This document shows, piece after piece, positions 1 through 7,207 of a stretch of DNA of 13,507 nt. The notes below the pieces were generated by a model. That model did no database searches and was not told the DNA's origin. It saw only the letters and a list, made by a program, of their open reading frames with translations. The stretch is from assembly GCA_005879255.1 (NCBI GenBank), contig VBKY01000216.1:1-13507 (forward strand). Direction: 5' to 3'. Both the position numbers and the translations under genes were made by a program. Within the stretch, counting starts at the first letter, position 1, and every line of letters begins with the position of its first letter. This DNA comes from Deltaproteobacteria bacterium. GTDB lineage: Bacteria > Desulfobacterota_B > Binatia > UBA9968.

Positions 1-47
1 CGTTCATCGTATGCGGATATGGAATGCGGAAGTCGTCGAGGGTGCGC

Positions 48-1037
48 ATGACCATTCGCAAAGCTTTCGTTTCAATCATTTTGCTTTTGGCGCCTTGGCT
101 GCTCTTGCGCGCCCCGGCGAGCGCCCTGGAGAGCGTTATCATCGCTTACCCGACGACGAGCAGCCAGTTTACGCCGCTGTGGTTCACCCGCGACGTCGGA
201 TTGTACGAGAAATACGGCCTCGACGGAAAGTTGGTCTATATTCAAGGCGGCAGCGTACTGCTGCAAGCGATGCTCGCCGGGCAAGCCCAGGCGGCGCAGA
301 ACGGCGTCGCCGAAACCGTGACAGCGATCCTGCGCGGCGGCGATGTCCGCATGCTGGGGGTCACCGCGAAGATTTTTCCATATAGTTTGATCGCGGCAAA
401 AAACATCAAAGGCGCTAAAGATCTGGTCGGCGGGCGGGTCGCGATCAACCGCGTCGGCGACGTGAGCGCCTATGGCTCTCAACTCGCTTTGCGCAAGCTG
501 GGGCTCAATCCCGACAAGGACGTGACCATGCTCCAAGTCGGCGGCTCGCCGCAGCGTTTGGCGGCGTTGCAATCGGGCAGCGTGCAGGCGGCGGCAATGG
601 ATTTCATGTCGGGGCTGCGGCTGGCCAAGCTTGGTTTTCCGGTACTCGTGCAGCTTAATCTCAACTATCCCTACTTAGGTCCCGTGGTCTCAGGAAAATT
701 CCTGCGCGAAACGCCGGCGTTGGCCGAAGCGTTCATTCGGAGCTATGTCGAAGGCATCGCCCGCTTCAAGCGCAATCGCGAAGAAGGCGTCAAAGCGCTC
801 GGTCATTACATGAAATCCAACGAAACGGAGATTTTGAACAAGGCGTATGATTTTATTGCCAATGAGTTTTACGCGGAGAATCTCGAACCCGACGCCAAGA
901 GTTTCCAAGATCTGATGGACGAGATCGGTGAGCGCGAGCCGCTGGCAAAAAAGGCGACCATCGCTCAGGTTTTCGATTTAACGATTGCGCATAAACTGGA
1001 CAAAGAAGGATTTTTCAAAAACGTCTTCAAGAAATAG
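48..1037 (+). CDS. NMT1/SsuA-like ABC transporter substrate-binding protein
   Basis: Periplasmic solute-binding protein of the NMT1/THI5/SsuA/TauA type, which captures a small organic solute and hands it to an ABC permease. Seen: a basic start, a hydrophobic stretch (about residues 6-18) and an Ala-Ser-Ala signal-peptidase-like site near residue 27. The mature protein opens with a beta-strand, then TPLWFTRDVGLYEKYGLD, the typical 'partner becomes active, organism becomes ligand' start of this family, and later has VGGSPQRLAALQSGSVQAA. About 329 residues is normal length. I chose ATG 48 because it puts the positively charged n-region directly before the hydrophobic core and has a GAGGG at 39-43; an in-frame ATG at 24 and a GTG at 42 are alternatives. 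The gene ends 11 nt before the next gene, so they are probably co-transcribed. No permease or ATPase is visible, so they lie upstream or elsewhere. Ligand unknown. Confidence 0.88.
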   Translation: MTIRKAFVSIILLLAPWLLLRAPASALESVIIAYPTTSSQFTPLWFTRDVGLYEKYGLDGKLVYIQGGSVLLQAMLAGQAQAAQNGVAETVTAILRGGDVRMLGVTAKIFPYSLIAAKNIKGAKDLVGGRVAINRVGDVSAYGSQLALRKLGLNPDKDVTMLQVGGSPQRLAALQSGSVQAAAMDFMSGLRLAKLGFPVLVQLNLNYPYLGPVVSGKFLRETPALAEAFIRSYVEGIARFKRNREEGVKALGHYMKSNETEILNKAYDFIANEFYAENLEPDAKSFQDLMDEIGEREPLAKKATIAQVFDLTIAHKLDKEGFFKNVFKK

Positions 1038-1048
1038 AGAGGAAGGAA

Positions 1049-2200
1049 ATGATGACCGACGACGCAAAAACCAATAGCGCCACTGCCGCAGCGCCGTTCA
1101 AGGTTGAAAAGGTGCAGAGCTGGCGCGCCACCCTGCGGCGCGCTGTCGCCTGGAAAACCGCTCGCTACACCAAAGGCGATATCGAAGCCACCGTAGTTGG
1201 CGTAACCGATGAAGCTGGCAACACCGGCTACGGCTACATGCCCGCGATGCTAATCGTCGGCGAATCTCCCGTGACCGCGGAAGCCTTGCTGCACACAGCG
1301 ATCGCGCCCCTGTTGAAGGAACAAGTCTTGGGCGTGCCGGATGTGATGAAGAAAATCGATTTCGCCATCGGCGCTAATTTCCAACTCAAGTTTGCCGTCG
1401 AAGAAGCGTTGTTGGATTTGCAGGCGAAGCGCATGAAGACGCCTCTGTTTAACTTGTTCGGCGGGCTGGCGCGCCGAGATGTACCGGTCATGCGCATGCT
1501 CGGTTTGAAGCCGCCGAAGGAGACGGCCGCCGAGGCACAGGCTTTTGTGGATCGCGGCTATCGCTACGTCAAGATCAAGATCGGCCTCGATGACAAGCGC
1601 GACATTGAGACCGTAAAGATCGCTCGCGAAACTTTGGGCGACGATGTCTTCATTTCCGTTGACGCCAACCAGTCCTACGCGCCGATGCGCGCGGTCAAGG
1701 TGTTGAACGAACTGGAGAGCTGTAATCTGATCGTTTGCGAACAGCCGGTGCGCCGCGACGACGTGCGCGGCATGGCATTTGTGCGCCAGAACGTGCGCAC
1801 GCCGATCATGGCCGACGAAGGCGTTGAGACGGCAACCGATGCGCTGCGCTTGATCGATGCGGGCGGCATGGATGCCGTCAGCATCAAGCTGTGGAAAATG
1901 GGGGGCTACTATAAATCGCGCGAGATCGCTTCGGTGTGCAGCGCCGCCAACATCGGCGTCCACGTGGGCAGCACCGCCGGCAGCCAGCTCATGGAAGCGA
2001 TGCAGCTGCACTTTTGCGCGGCGATCGCGGAGTTGTTCGCCGGCGCCGAGATCGGCGAGTTTGAAAGCCTCAACGATGACCCGGCGTCAGGACTTACCGT
2101 AAACGAAGGCCAGCTCAGCGTCTCTAACCGAGTGGGTTTAGGCGTGGACATCGATATGACTAAGCTGCAGGAAACGACGTCATTTTGGCAGCCGAAGTGA
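1049..2200 (+). CDS. Mandelate racemase/muconate lactonizing enzyme family protein (MLE-type)
   Basis: Enolase-superfamily enzyme of 383 residues. These enzymes abstract a proton alpha to a carboxylate, with Mg2+ holding the enolate. Seen: an N-terminal capping domain, then a barrel with YVKIKIG (Lys175, Lys177, the KxK of strand 2), metal ligands Asp205 (in VDANQ), Glu231 (in CEQPV) and Asp256 (in MADEG), and Lys280 in SIKLWKMGG, the opposite general base. The KxK plus Lys280 arrangement fits the muconate-lactonizing/dipeptide epimerase/OSBS subgroup rather than mandelate racemase with its His-Asp dyad. VHVGSTAGSQ near residues 304-313 is the usual loop after strand 7. A strong GGAAGGA at 1041-1047 supports ATG 1049; ATG 1052 is immediately adjacent. 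It follows the binding-protein gene closely, so the transported ligand may be related to its substrate. Exact reaction (cycloisomerase, epimerase or racemase) cannot be assigned. Confidence 0.9.
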   Translation: MMTDDAKTNSATAAAPFKVEKVQSWRATLRRAVAWKTARYTKGDIEATVVGVTDEAGNTGYGYMPAMLIVGESPVTAEALLHTAIAPLLKEQVLGVPDVMKKIDFAIGANFQLKFAVEEALLDLQAKRMKTPLFNLFGGLARRDVPVMRMLGLKPPKETAAEAQAFVDRGYRYVKIKIGLDDKRDIETVKIARETLGDDVFISVDANQSYAPMRAVKVLNELESCNLIVCEQPVRRDDVRGMAFVRQNVRTPIMADEGVETATDALRLIDAGGMDAVSIKLWKMGGYYKSREIASVCSAANIGVHVGSTAGSQLMEAMQLHFCAAIAELFAGAEIGEFESLNDDPASGLTVNEGQLSVSNRVGLGVDIDMTKLQETTSFWQPK

Positions 2201-2216
2201 GAAAGATCGGAATATT

Positions 2217-2290
2217 TCCCGCAAAGGCGCAAAGTTTCGAAAGAAAACGAAGCGCTGCGCCGCTCTGACGTTGAACCTTGAACTTTGAAC
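2217..2290. repeat. Intergenic dispersed-repeat-like DNA
   Basis: The 122-base gap between the enolase-family and racemase-family genes holds two repeat-like strings. The first is CGCAAAGGCGCAAAG at 2220-2234, a self-similar pair of GCAAAG words. The second is GTTGAACCTTGAACTTTGAAC at 2270-2290, three TTGAAC-like words about 7 bases apart. The complement of the second string resembles 3041-3070 on the plus strand. Such words are common as intergenic repeats in several environmental phyla (recollection, not checked). No promoter or terminator is obvious. Confidence 0.55.
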
Positions 2291-2322
2291 ACCGCGGTGA
2301 TCCGCGGCCAAGCGAAGCGGTT

Positions 2323-3033
2323 ATGATTCGAGTCGCATTTTGCATCGGCGGCTATCCGCCGGAAGAATACAAGCGGCGCGCCGATCTGGCGCTGTCTTAT
2401 TCTAACTCAGAGATTCAAGTCGGCATCATCAACGTCGAGGCTTCCCCTTATTTTTACGGCATCACGCCGACGGAGATTCAGCTTGTCGCGCCGGCGTTCA
2501 TTGACGCTTATCGCCGGGCCGAAAAAGAGGGCTACGACGCGGTAGTGCCTCTGGGCATGCTTGATCTCGGCGTGGACGGCGGCCGGTCGGCGGTGGATAT
2601 TCCAGTGATCGCGCCGATGGAAGCTTGCCTCCATGTCGCCACCCTTCTCGGCGACCGGTTTGGTTTGATCATCTATCACGAAAAATTGCTCGCCTTTAAT
2701 CGCGCTATCGTGCGCCGTTACGGCATGGAAGAGCGCGTCGTCGGTTTCGGCGTCAGCGGTTTCGACCTGCCTGATTTGACGGCTCATAGGGAGGAAGTCA
2801 TCACGAACTTTGTCAAAGAAGCCGAAAGGCTCATCGAGTTGGGAGCCGAAGTGATTATCCCGATGGGGATTAGCCAGTGCCCGGTGCATATCGATCCCAA
2901 ATGGCTGCAAAAGCAACTCGGCGTTCCGGTCGTGGAGGGCTTCGGTGCGCCGATCCGCATGGCCGGACTACTCGCGGGTCTCGGGCTCAAACAAAGCCGA
3001 ATTCGCTGGCCCAAATCAGGAATTGGCAAATAG
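2323..3033 (+). CDS. Asp/Glu/hydantoin racemase-fold protein, atypical cysteines
   Basis: Protein of 236 residues with the two-lobed fold of aspartate/glutamate racemases, hydantoin racemases, maleate isomerases and arylmalonate decarboxylases. Seen: IRVAFCIGG at the start, YDAVVPLGMLDLG (71-83), IPVIAPMEACLHVA (93-106), GDRFGLIIY (110-118), then IELGAEVIIPMGISQC (171-186) and LGVPVVEGFGAPIRMA (199-214). In active relatives one Cys follows each of the AVV and EVII strands; here those places carry Gly/Met, and the only nearby cysteines are Cys102 and Cys186. The protein may therefore use different residues or have lost racemization. ATG 2323 is chosen because homology begins there and the preceding in-frame codons (from 2278) overlap repeat DNA. 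The Shine-Dalgarno sequence is weak. It lies between an enolase-family enzyme and a CoA ligase in the same direction. Substrate unknown. Confidence 0.83.
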   Translation: MIRVAFCIGGYPPEEYKRRADLALSYSNSEIQVGIINVEASPYFYGITPTEIQLVAPAFIDAYRRAEKEGYDAVVPLGMLDLGVDGGRSAVDIPVIAPMEACLHVATLLGDRFGLIIYHEKLLAFNRAIVRRYGMEERVVGFGVSGFDLPDLTAHREEVITNFVKEAERLIELGAEVIIPMGISQCPVHIDPKWLQKQLGVPVVEGFGAPIRMAGLLAGLGLKQSRIRWPKSGIGK

Positions 3034-3040
3034 AGTTTCG

Positions 3041-3070
3041 TTCGAAGTTCAAGGTTCCAAGTTCAAAGTC
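3041..3070. repeat. TTCAA-type intergenic repeat
   Basis: The short gap between the racemase-like gene and the CoA ligase contains GTTCGAAGTTCAAGGTTCC followed by AAGTTCAAAGTC: overlapping GTTCAA-type words with a period near 7-8 bases. It is similar to the complement of 2270-2290, so the two copies flank the racemase-like gene in opposite orientation. Confidence 0.6.
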
Positions 3071-3138
3071 TAGCTGCGGTTCTGACGTTCAATTTAAGAT
3101 TCCCGACTTTTTCCAACAGGCACACGGAAAGTAAACCC

Positions 3139-4756
3139 ATGTGGGAGAAGCAGTGGACAGGTAAAACCATCGGCGATGCGCTTGATAAAGCGGTCGAGCG
3201 ATACGGCGATGAGGTCGGGTATGTCTTCACGAGCGGAGAACTCACCTACAATCGCCTCAAACAAACTTCAGATCTTGTCGCGCGCGGTCTCCTTAGTTTG
3301 GGAGTAACCAAGGGCGACAAAGTCGCAATCTGGATGGCAGGATACGCCGAATGGGCCTTTGTCTATTTCGCGCTCGCCCGCATTGGCGCCATCATGGTGC
3401 CGGTCAATACCCGCTATCGTCCCGAAGAGATCAAATATGTGCTGAACAAGTCGAAAGCATCTTTGTTGGTTTTTAAAGAAGAAGCGAATAAAGATTTTGT
3501 GGGTTTGCTCAAACAACTCTTTCCGGGTGAGGTTTTTGCCGGCAATTTGCCCAATGAGACGCTTCCGTCTCTGCGCGCGCTGATTGCGGTTTCGGATCGG
3601 CGAATCGATGGCTGCCTCGGCTTTGATGAGCTGATCGCGGCCGGCAAAGCGGCATCCGAAAAAGCATTACTTCAAGCCGCGAGCGAAGTGACAGGCGACG
3701 ATATCGCGATGCTCCAGTTCCTCCGGCACCACCGCAATGCCAAAAGCGGCGATGTTGTTTCACAGCGCCATGCTGCGCGGCGCCTGGTGCGGTTGCGAGG
3801 TGTTGCAGCTGACTGAAGCCGATCGCTTTTTTAGTCCGCAGCCGTTCTTTCACGTCGGCGGCTCCATTCAAGTGATGCTCACGCCGATCATCTCAGGTTG
3901 CCGGATGATCGTGCAGCCCTATTTCGATGCCGGTCAAGCGTTGGAGTTGATGGAACGTCATCGGTGCAACGTCTTGATGGGCCACCAGCCGCACTACATC
4001 GAGTATCTTAACCATCCCGATCTCAAAACTAGAAACCTGGTCCTGGAAAAAGGCATGATTTTCGCCAGCCCCGAGGTGAACAAACGGGTTTACGACGAGA
4101 TGGGAATCAGGAAACTGATCAGTCCCTACGGCTTGACCGAAACCCACATCGGCGGCACGGCCTGTGCGCTGGACGATCCGTTGGAATTAAGGATGACCAC
4201 CGTGGGCCGGCCGATGCCGGGAGTAGAAATTGGCATCCGGCAGCCGAACGGGAAGGAGTTTTTACCTGTAGGAGAGCCAGGTGAAGTCTGCTTCCGCGGT
4301 TGGTGCATTACCAAAGGATACTTCGACGATCCGGAAAAAACCGCGGAAGCTTTGGACGAACAAGGTTGGTTTCGCACCGGCGACCTCGGCGTGATGGGTA
4401 AGGACGGTTATCTGAGGCTTGTCGGCCGAATCAAAGAGATGATCCGCGTCGGCGGCGAGAATGTCGCGGCGGCGGAAGTCGAGTCGATCTTGCTCAAGCA
4501 CCACGCCGTAAAACAGGCCGTAGCCGTAGGCATGGTCGATGCCCGTCTTGCGGAAGTCGTCGCGGTCTTCGTCGAATTAAAGACCGGGGCGGAAGCGACC
4601 GAGGAAGGATTGATCGACTTTTGCCGCCACCGGCTTGCAGGCTTCAAAGTCCCGCGTCGAGTGGAAATCGTGCGCGAATGGCCGATGAGCGGTGCAGGAA
4701 AGATTCAGCGCTATGTTTTGAGAGAGTCTCTGCACCGCGCAGGATCAATGTCTTAA
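3139..4756 (+). pseudogene. AMP-dependent acyl-CoA synthetase, frameshifted
   Basis: Adenylate-forming ligase that would activate a carboxylic acid to its AMP ester and then its CoA thioester. The gene is in two frames: about 194 codons from ATG 3139, then about 344 codons from 3722 to the stop at 4756, together roughly 539 residues, the usual size. The break is at 3720-3722 inside motif A3: frame 1 reads MLQF and frame 2 continues SGTTAMPKAAM, so the codon for the Thr expected between them has lost two bases (or there is one extra base). Downstream motifs are intact: YGLTETHIGG (A5), WFRTGDLG (A7), GRIKEMIRVGGENV (A8) and PMSGAGKIQR (A10 with the catalytic Lys). A GGAAAG lies 5' of ATG 3139. 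All conserved blocks remain, so the lesion is recent or is a sequencing/assembly error. Acyl specificity (aromatic, medium-chain or other) is not readable. Confidence 0.88.
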
Positions 4757-4797
4757 GTCGCGGCTATCGCTCGCGAGCGGCGCCGCACGCCCGCGAC
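4757..4797. terminator. Candidate bidirectional hairpin between convergent genes
   Basis: Immediately after the ligase stop codon, GTCGCGG (4757-4763) pairs perfectly with CCGCGAC (4791-4797). The 12-base perfect palindrome CGCTCGCGAGCG (4768-4779) sits inside it. The element lies between two convergent genes, where a shared terminator would be expected, but there is no T tract on either strand, so classical intrinsic termination is uncertain. Confidence 0.35.
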
Positions 4798-4808
4798 GCG
4801 ATCGTGAA

Positions 4809-5234
4809 CTATAGAGACCAATAACTTCCTTCGATGGGCTCGGGCGCGACAAAGTTGTTTTCGCGCGAGCGTGATTCAAGCGGGTTGCCCGTAATTCCGG
4901 TTCGGGTGACCTCCGGTCGGTCCGGATCAGCGCCGAAACGAAGGAGGACCAGCGGCTTGCCGCCACTGTTGTGAAACCGGTAAAACCAGCCCTTGGGCAA
5001 GATGCCTTTGCCTTTATTAAGCGCAGTCGCATTGCCTGCTCTGTCGTAGAAAGTCGCTTCTCCATCTAACACGATAAAAGCGTGGTCTTCCGTCGGATGC
5101 GTATGCAGGGAATTCTCGCCGCCTTCGTAGTAGTACTTGATTGCCACGTTGATGAGATCCGTTTGGGCGAGAATATTGTGGCTACGGCCTGTTTTCAGAT
5201 ACGGTGTCTTCAACTCGAATGTTTGAGCTACCAT
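4809..5234 (-). CDS. Small single-domain cupin protein
   Basis: Cupin of 141 residues. Motif 1 is visible as GGENSLHTHPTEDHAFIVLDG (His44, His46); the position usually held by Glu, six residues before the closing Gly, appears to be His51, with Glu49 and Asp50 next to it. Motif 2 is GKGILPKGWFYRFHN with His88. These residues can form a mononuclear metal site, as in many cupin dioxygenases, isomerases and sugar or acid epimerases; no reaction can be assigned. The C-terminal 40 residues are polar and end GSYWSL. ATG 5232-5234 has a GGAGGG a few bases upstream. It is the last gene of the minus-strand cluster and begins 30 bases after the amidohydrolase ends, so the two are probably translated from one message and act on related compounds. 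Confidence 0.85.
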   Translation of the reverse strand: MVAQTFELKTPYLKTGRSHNILAQTDLINVAIKYYYEGGENSLHTHPTEDHAFIVLDGEATFYDRAGNATALNKGKGILPKGWFYRFHNSGGKPLVLLRFGADPDRPEVTRTGITGNPLESRSRENNFVAPEPIEGSYWSL

Positions 5235-5264
5235 GATGGGGCCCTCCGGTTAATCCTATAGCGG

Positions 5265-6296
5265 CTAGAGCGCGTACAGTGCCTTGGCATTTTCGTACAG
5301 GAGCTTATTCTTGGTCTCGTCGGAGACGTCCGAACGCTTCTGGGTGTGGCGCAAATTGTCCGGGAACTCGCAGTCCCAGTGCGGAATGTCCGTGGCGTAG
5401 ACGAAATGTTTCTCGCCGACATAGCGAAACGTCTCCGGCAGCAAGGTCTCGTCCGCTTCAAAACTAAAAAAGATCGGACGCTCGCGCACGCAATCGCTCG
5501 GGCGCTGCTTGAGCGAGGGCGTCTCGAAAGCGCCGCGCTTTTCCCAGTGCTCATCCATGCGATCCAACCAGTAGGGCAGCCAGGTCGAGCCAATCTCGAG
5601 AAATGCCAGGCGCAATTTAGGAAAACGCGCCGGCACACCCTGATAGATCATGTTGGAAAACTGGACGAACATGCCCACCGGAAAAGAGACCGTATGGACT
5701 TCGGTGAAGGTCTCGAAGGCGCCCGAGGCCAGTTCTTCGCCGCCGTTGGTGCCATGCACCGCGAGGGCGCAGCCCAAATTTTCAGCTTCCCGATAAATCG
5801 GATCATAAAATTTATGCCCTAGGGGCAAACGCAATCCCGTGGTGCGCACTACCGCGCCGCGACAGCCGAGATCGCGCACCGCGCGCCGCAGCTCGACGAC
5901 GGCGCTCTCCGGATCTTGAAACGGCAAGATCGCCACGGGCCGCAACCGCTTTGAGATTTTTGCGTAGCAGTCGTGAACATAATCGTTGTAAGCTTGGCAA
6001 AGCGCCACCGCATACCCCGGTTCACGGATGCGCGAGACATTGCCAAGCGCCGTCGGATACAAAAACACCTGCTCAATATTGTGATCGTCCAAGAGTCGCA
6101 GCCAGTCCTCCGCGGTAGGCGCGCTGGGAAAGGTGCGCGGCTCAGGTGGCAAGGTTTTCTGGAGATCGCGGTCCCAGGGCTCTGATGCAGTGAGCGGCCC
6201 GCCGCGCTTATTGAATGGCGATTTTAGATACTTTCGCAATTCGTCGGTGCGCTCGATGATATGTCCGTCGGCATCGATCACTTTTGCTCCAGCCAT
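5265..6296 (-). CDS. Amidohydrolase-2 family metal-dependent hydrolase/decarboxylase (ACMSD-like)
   Basis: Protein of 343 residues in the amidohydrolase_2 family, which includes 2-amino-3-carboxymuconate semialdehyde decarboxylase, gamma-resorcylate decarboxylase and related hydrolases. Seen: metal motif VIDADGHIIE (Asp10 and His12, with Asp8 before), His181 in LAVHGTNGG, and Asp303 in YATDIPHWD near the end. RLAFLEIGSTWLPYWLDRMDEHW (229-251) matches the family's strand-helix block; the usual His at the start of that block is Glu234 here. The C-terminus NAKALYAL is the typical family tail. ATG 6294-6296 has GAGGTGA just upstream. It lies between the small cupin and the O-methyltransferase on the same strand; with the VOC protein this suggests work on aromatic or ring-opened acids (inference). 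Decarboxylase versus hydrolase cannot be decided. Confidence 0.88.
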   Translation of the reverse strand: MAGAKVIDADGHIIERTDELRKYLKSPFNKRGGPLTASEPWDRDLQKTLPPEPRTFPSAPTAEDWLRLLDDHNIEQVFLYPTALGNVSRIREPGYAVALCQAYNDYVHDCYAKISKRLRPVAILPFQDPESAVVELRRAVRDLGCRGAVVRTTGLRLPLGHKFYDPIYREAENLGCALAVHGTNGGEELASGAFETFTEVHTVSFPVGMFVQFSNMIYQGVPARFPKLRLAFLEIGSTWLPYWLDRMDEHWEKRGAFETPSLKQRPSDCVRERPIFFSFEADETLLPETFRYVGEKHFVYATDIPHWDCEFPDNLRHTQKRSDVSDETKNKLLYENAKALYAL

Positions 6297-6334
6297 AGTT
6301 CACCTCGATCGTTCGAAAATTGGGCTGACGGTGC

Positions 6335-6420
6335 TTCACCCCTCCTGTATCCTCCCAGTCGAGGGGAGGAGCGGATCAAAGCCTTTCCCCTCGACGGGGA
6401 AAGGTTGGATAGGGGGTGAG
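6335..6420. repeat. REP/BIME-like paired-hairpin element
   Basis: Within the 217-base gap between two minus-strand genes are two hairpins. Hairpin 1 pairs TCCTCCC (6350-6356) with GGGAGGA (6364-6370) around a 7-base loop. Hairpin 2 pairs CCTTTCCCC (6382-6390) with GGGGAAAGG (6396-6404) around TCGAC. Outer words CACCCC (about 6338-6343) and GGGGTG (6413-6418) are also complementary, so the whole unit forms a larger imperfect palindrome. Both loops contain TCGA. This matches the architecture of bacterial REP/BIME intergenic repeats, which can stabilise or attenuate transcripts; it probably partly separates expression of the upstream and downstream genes. Confidence 0.75.
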
Positions 6421-6513
6421 AGCCTGTCGCTTACGGTTCCATTTTCATTTCTGCGGGCGTGCGGAAGCTCATGTAATCATTTCTTGGTATATAAGCTTCG
6501 CTTGGCTGTTGCG

Positions 6514-7179
6514 TTATAATTTATAGGCGAGCATGATGCCGTCGCGAAACGGCAGCAGCACGTTTTCGACGCGCGGGTCGTTGTGAATGCGGTCATTTAA
6601 AAGGTTGACGATGCGCGCGTCTTCTTCGGTTGGATTGAGCACGCGCCCGTAGCGCAGCATATTGTCGAGCACGATCAGCCCGCCCCGGCGCACCAGCTCT
6701 AAACAACGATCGTAATAATAATCGTAGCTCGGCTTGTCGGCGTCGATAAAGCAAAGATCAAACGGGCCGTGCAGCGTCTTCAATGTGTCGGCGGCGCGAC
6801 CTTCGCGGATTTGGATCTTTTCGCGATGCGGGCTCTGGGCGAAAAAGCGCCGCGCAATTTCGATCGCATGGGGATCGAGCTCGCAGGTGATAATCGAGCC
6901 ATCCGGCGGCAGCGCTTCGGCGAACGATAGCGCGCTGTAGCCGGTAAACATGCCCACCTCGAGAATTCTTTTCGCCTGGGTCATGCGCACGAGCATCTTG
7001 AGAAATGCGCCCTCGATCTCGCCCACCAGAAAATTCGCCGTGGCGGTTTTCTCTTCGGTCTCTTTGAGCAGCCGCTCGTGCAGCTCAGTTAGCGCCGTCG
7101 TGTGCCGCTCGCAATAATCTTCGACGCCTTCGGGCAGCACTTTTACGCCGACGGCCCGCCGATCCTTCTTTTGTTCCAT
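6514..7179 (-). CDS. Class I SAM-dependent O-methyltransferase (caffeoyl-CoA OMT type)
   Basis: Methyltransferase of 221 residues, usual for the family, which moves a methyl group from S-adenosylmethionine to a catechol-like hydroxyl with a divalent metal. Seen: an N-terminal helical region, SAM motif I as ILEVGMFTGYSALSFA (72-87), acidic strand-2 end ITCELDP (97-103), FDLCFIDADKPSYDYYYD (140-157), and GGLIVLDNMLRYGRV (166-180). Asp146, Asp172 and Asn173 sit where the metal ligands of caffeoyl-CoA OMT lie. The C-terminus LPFRDGIMLAYKL is characteristic. ATG 7177-7179 has AGGAAAGGAG upstream. It starts 28 bases after the VOC-family gene ends, so the two are probably co-transcribed. Its likely target is a small catechol or related phenol, but that is inferred from family and neighbours. 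Confidence 0.9.
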   Translation of the reverse strand: MEQKKDRRAVGVKVLPEGVEDYCERHTTALTELHERLLKETEEKTATANFLVGEIEGAFLKMLVRMTQAKRILEVGMFTGYSALSFAEALPPDGSIITCELDPHAIEIARRFFAQSPHREKIQIREGRAADTLKTLHGPFDLCFIDADKPSYDYYYDRCLELVRRGGLIVLDNMLRYGRVLNPTEEDARIVNLLNDRIHNDPRVENVLLPFRDGIMLAYKL

Positions 7180-7207
7180 TGTAGAAAAACTCCTTTCCTG
7201 GAGGAGG

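Noticed and set aside
1250..2011. Long minus-strand reading frame opposite the enolase-family gene
   Set aside because: It is a His/Ala-rich shadow of a well-supported plus-strand gene, with no ribosome site or family motif.
3737..4756. Separate start at ATG 3737 making an independent 339-residue ligase
   Set aside because: It lies inside the A3 motif and would lack the N-terminal half of the enzyme; there is no ribosome site, so a frameshifted single gene explains the data better.
6133..6519. Plus-strand reading frame across the amidohydrolase start and the REP-like element
   Set aside because: It is antisense to a real gene and then translates palindromic DNA; no coding features.
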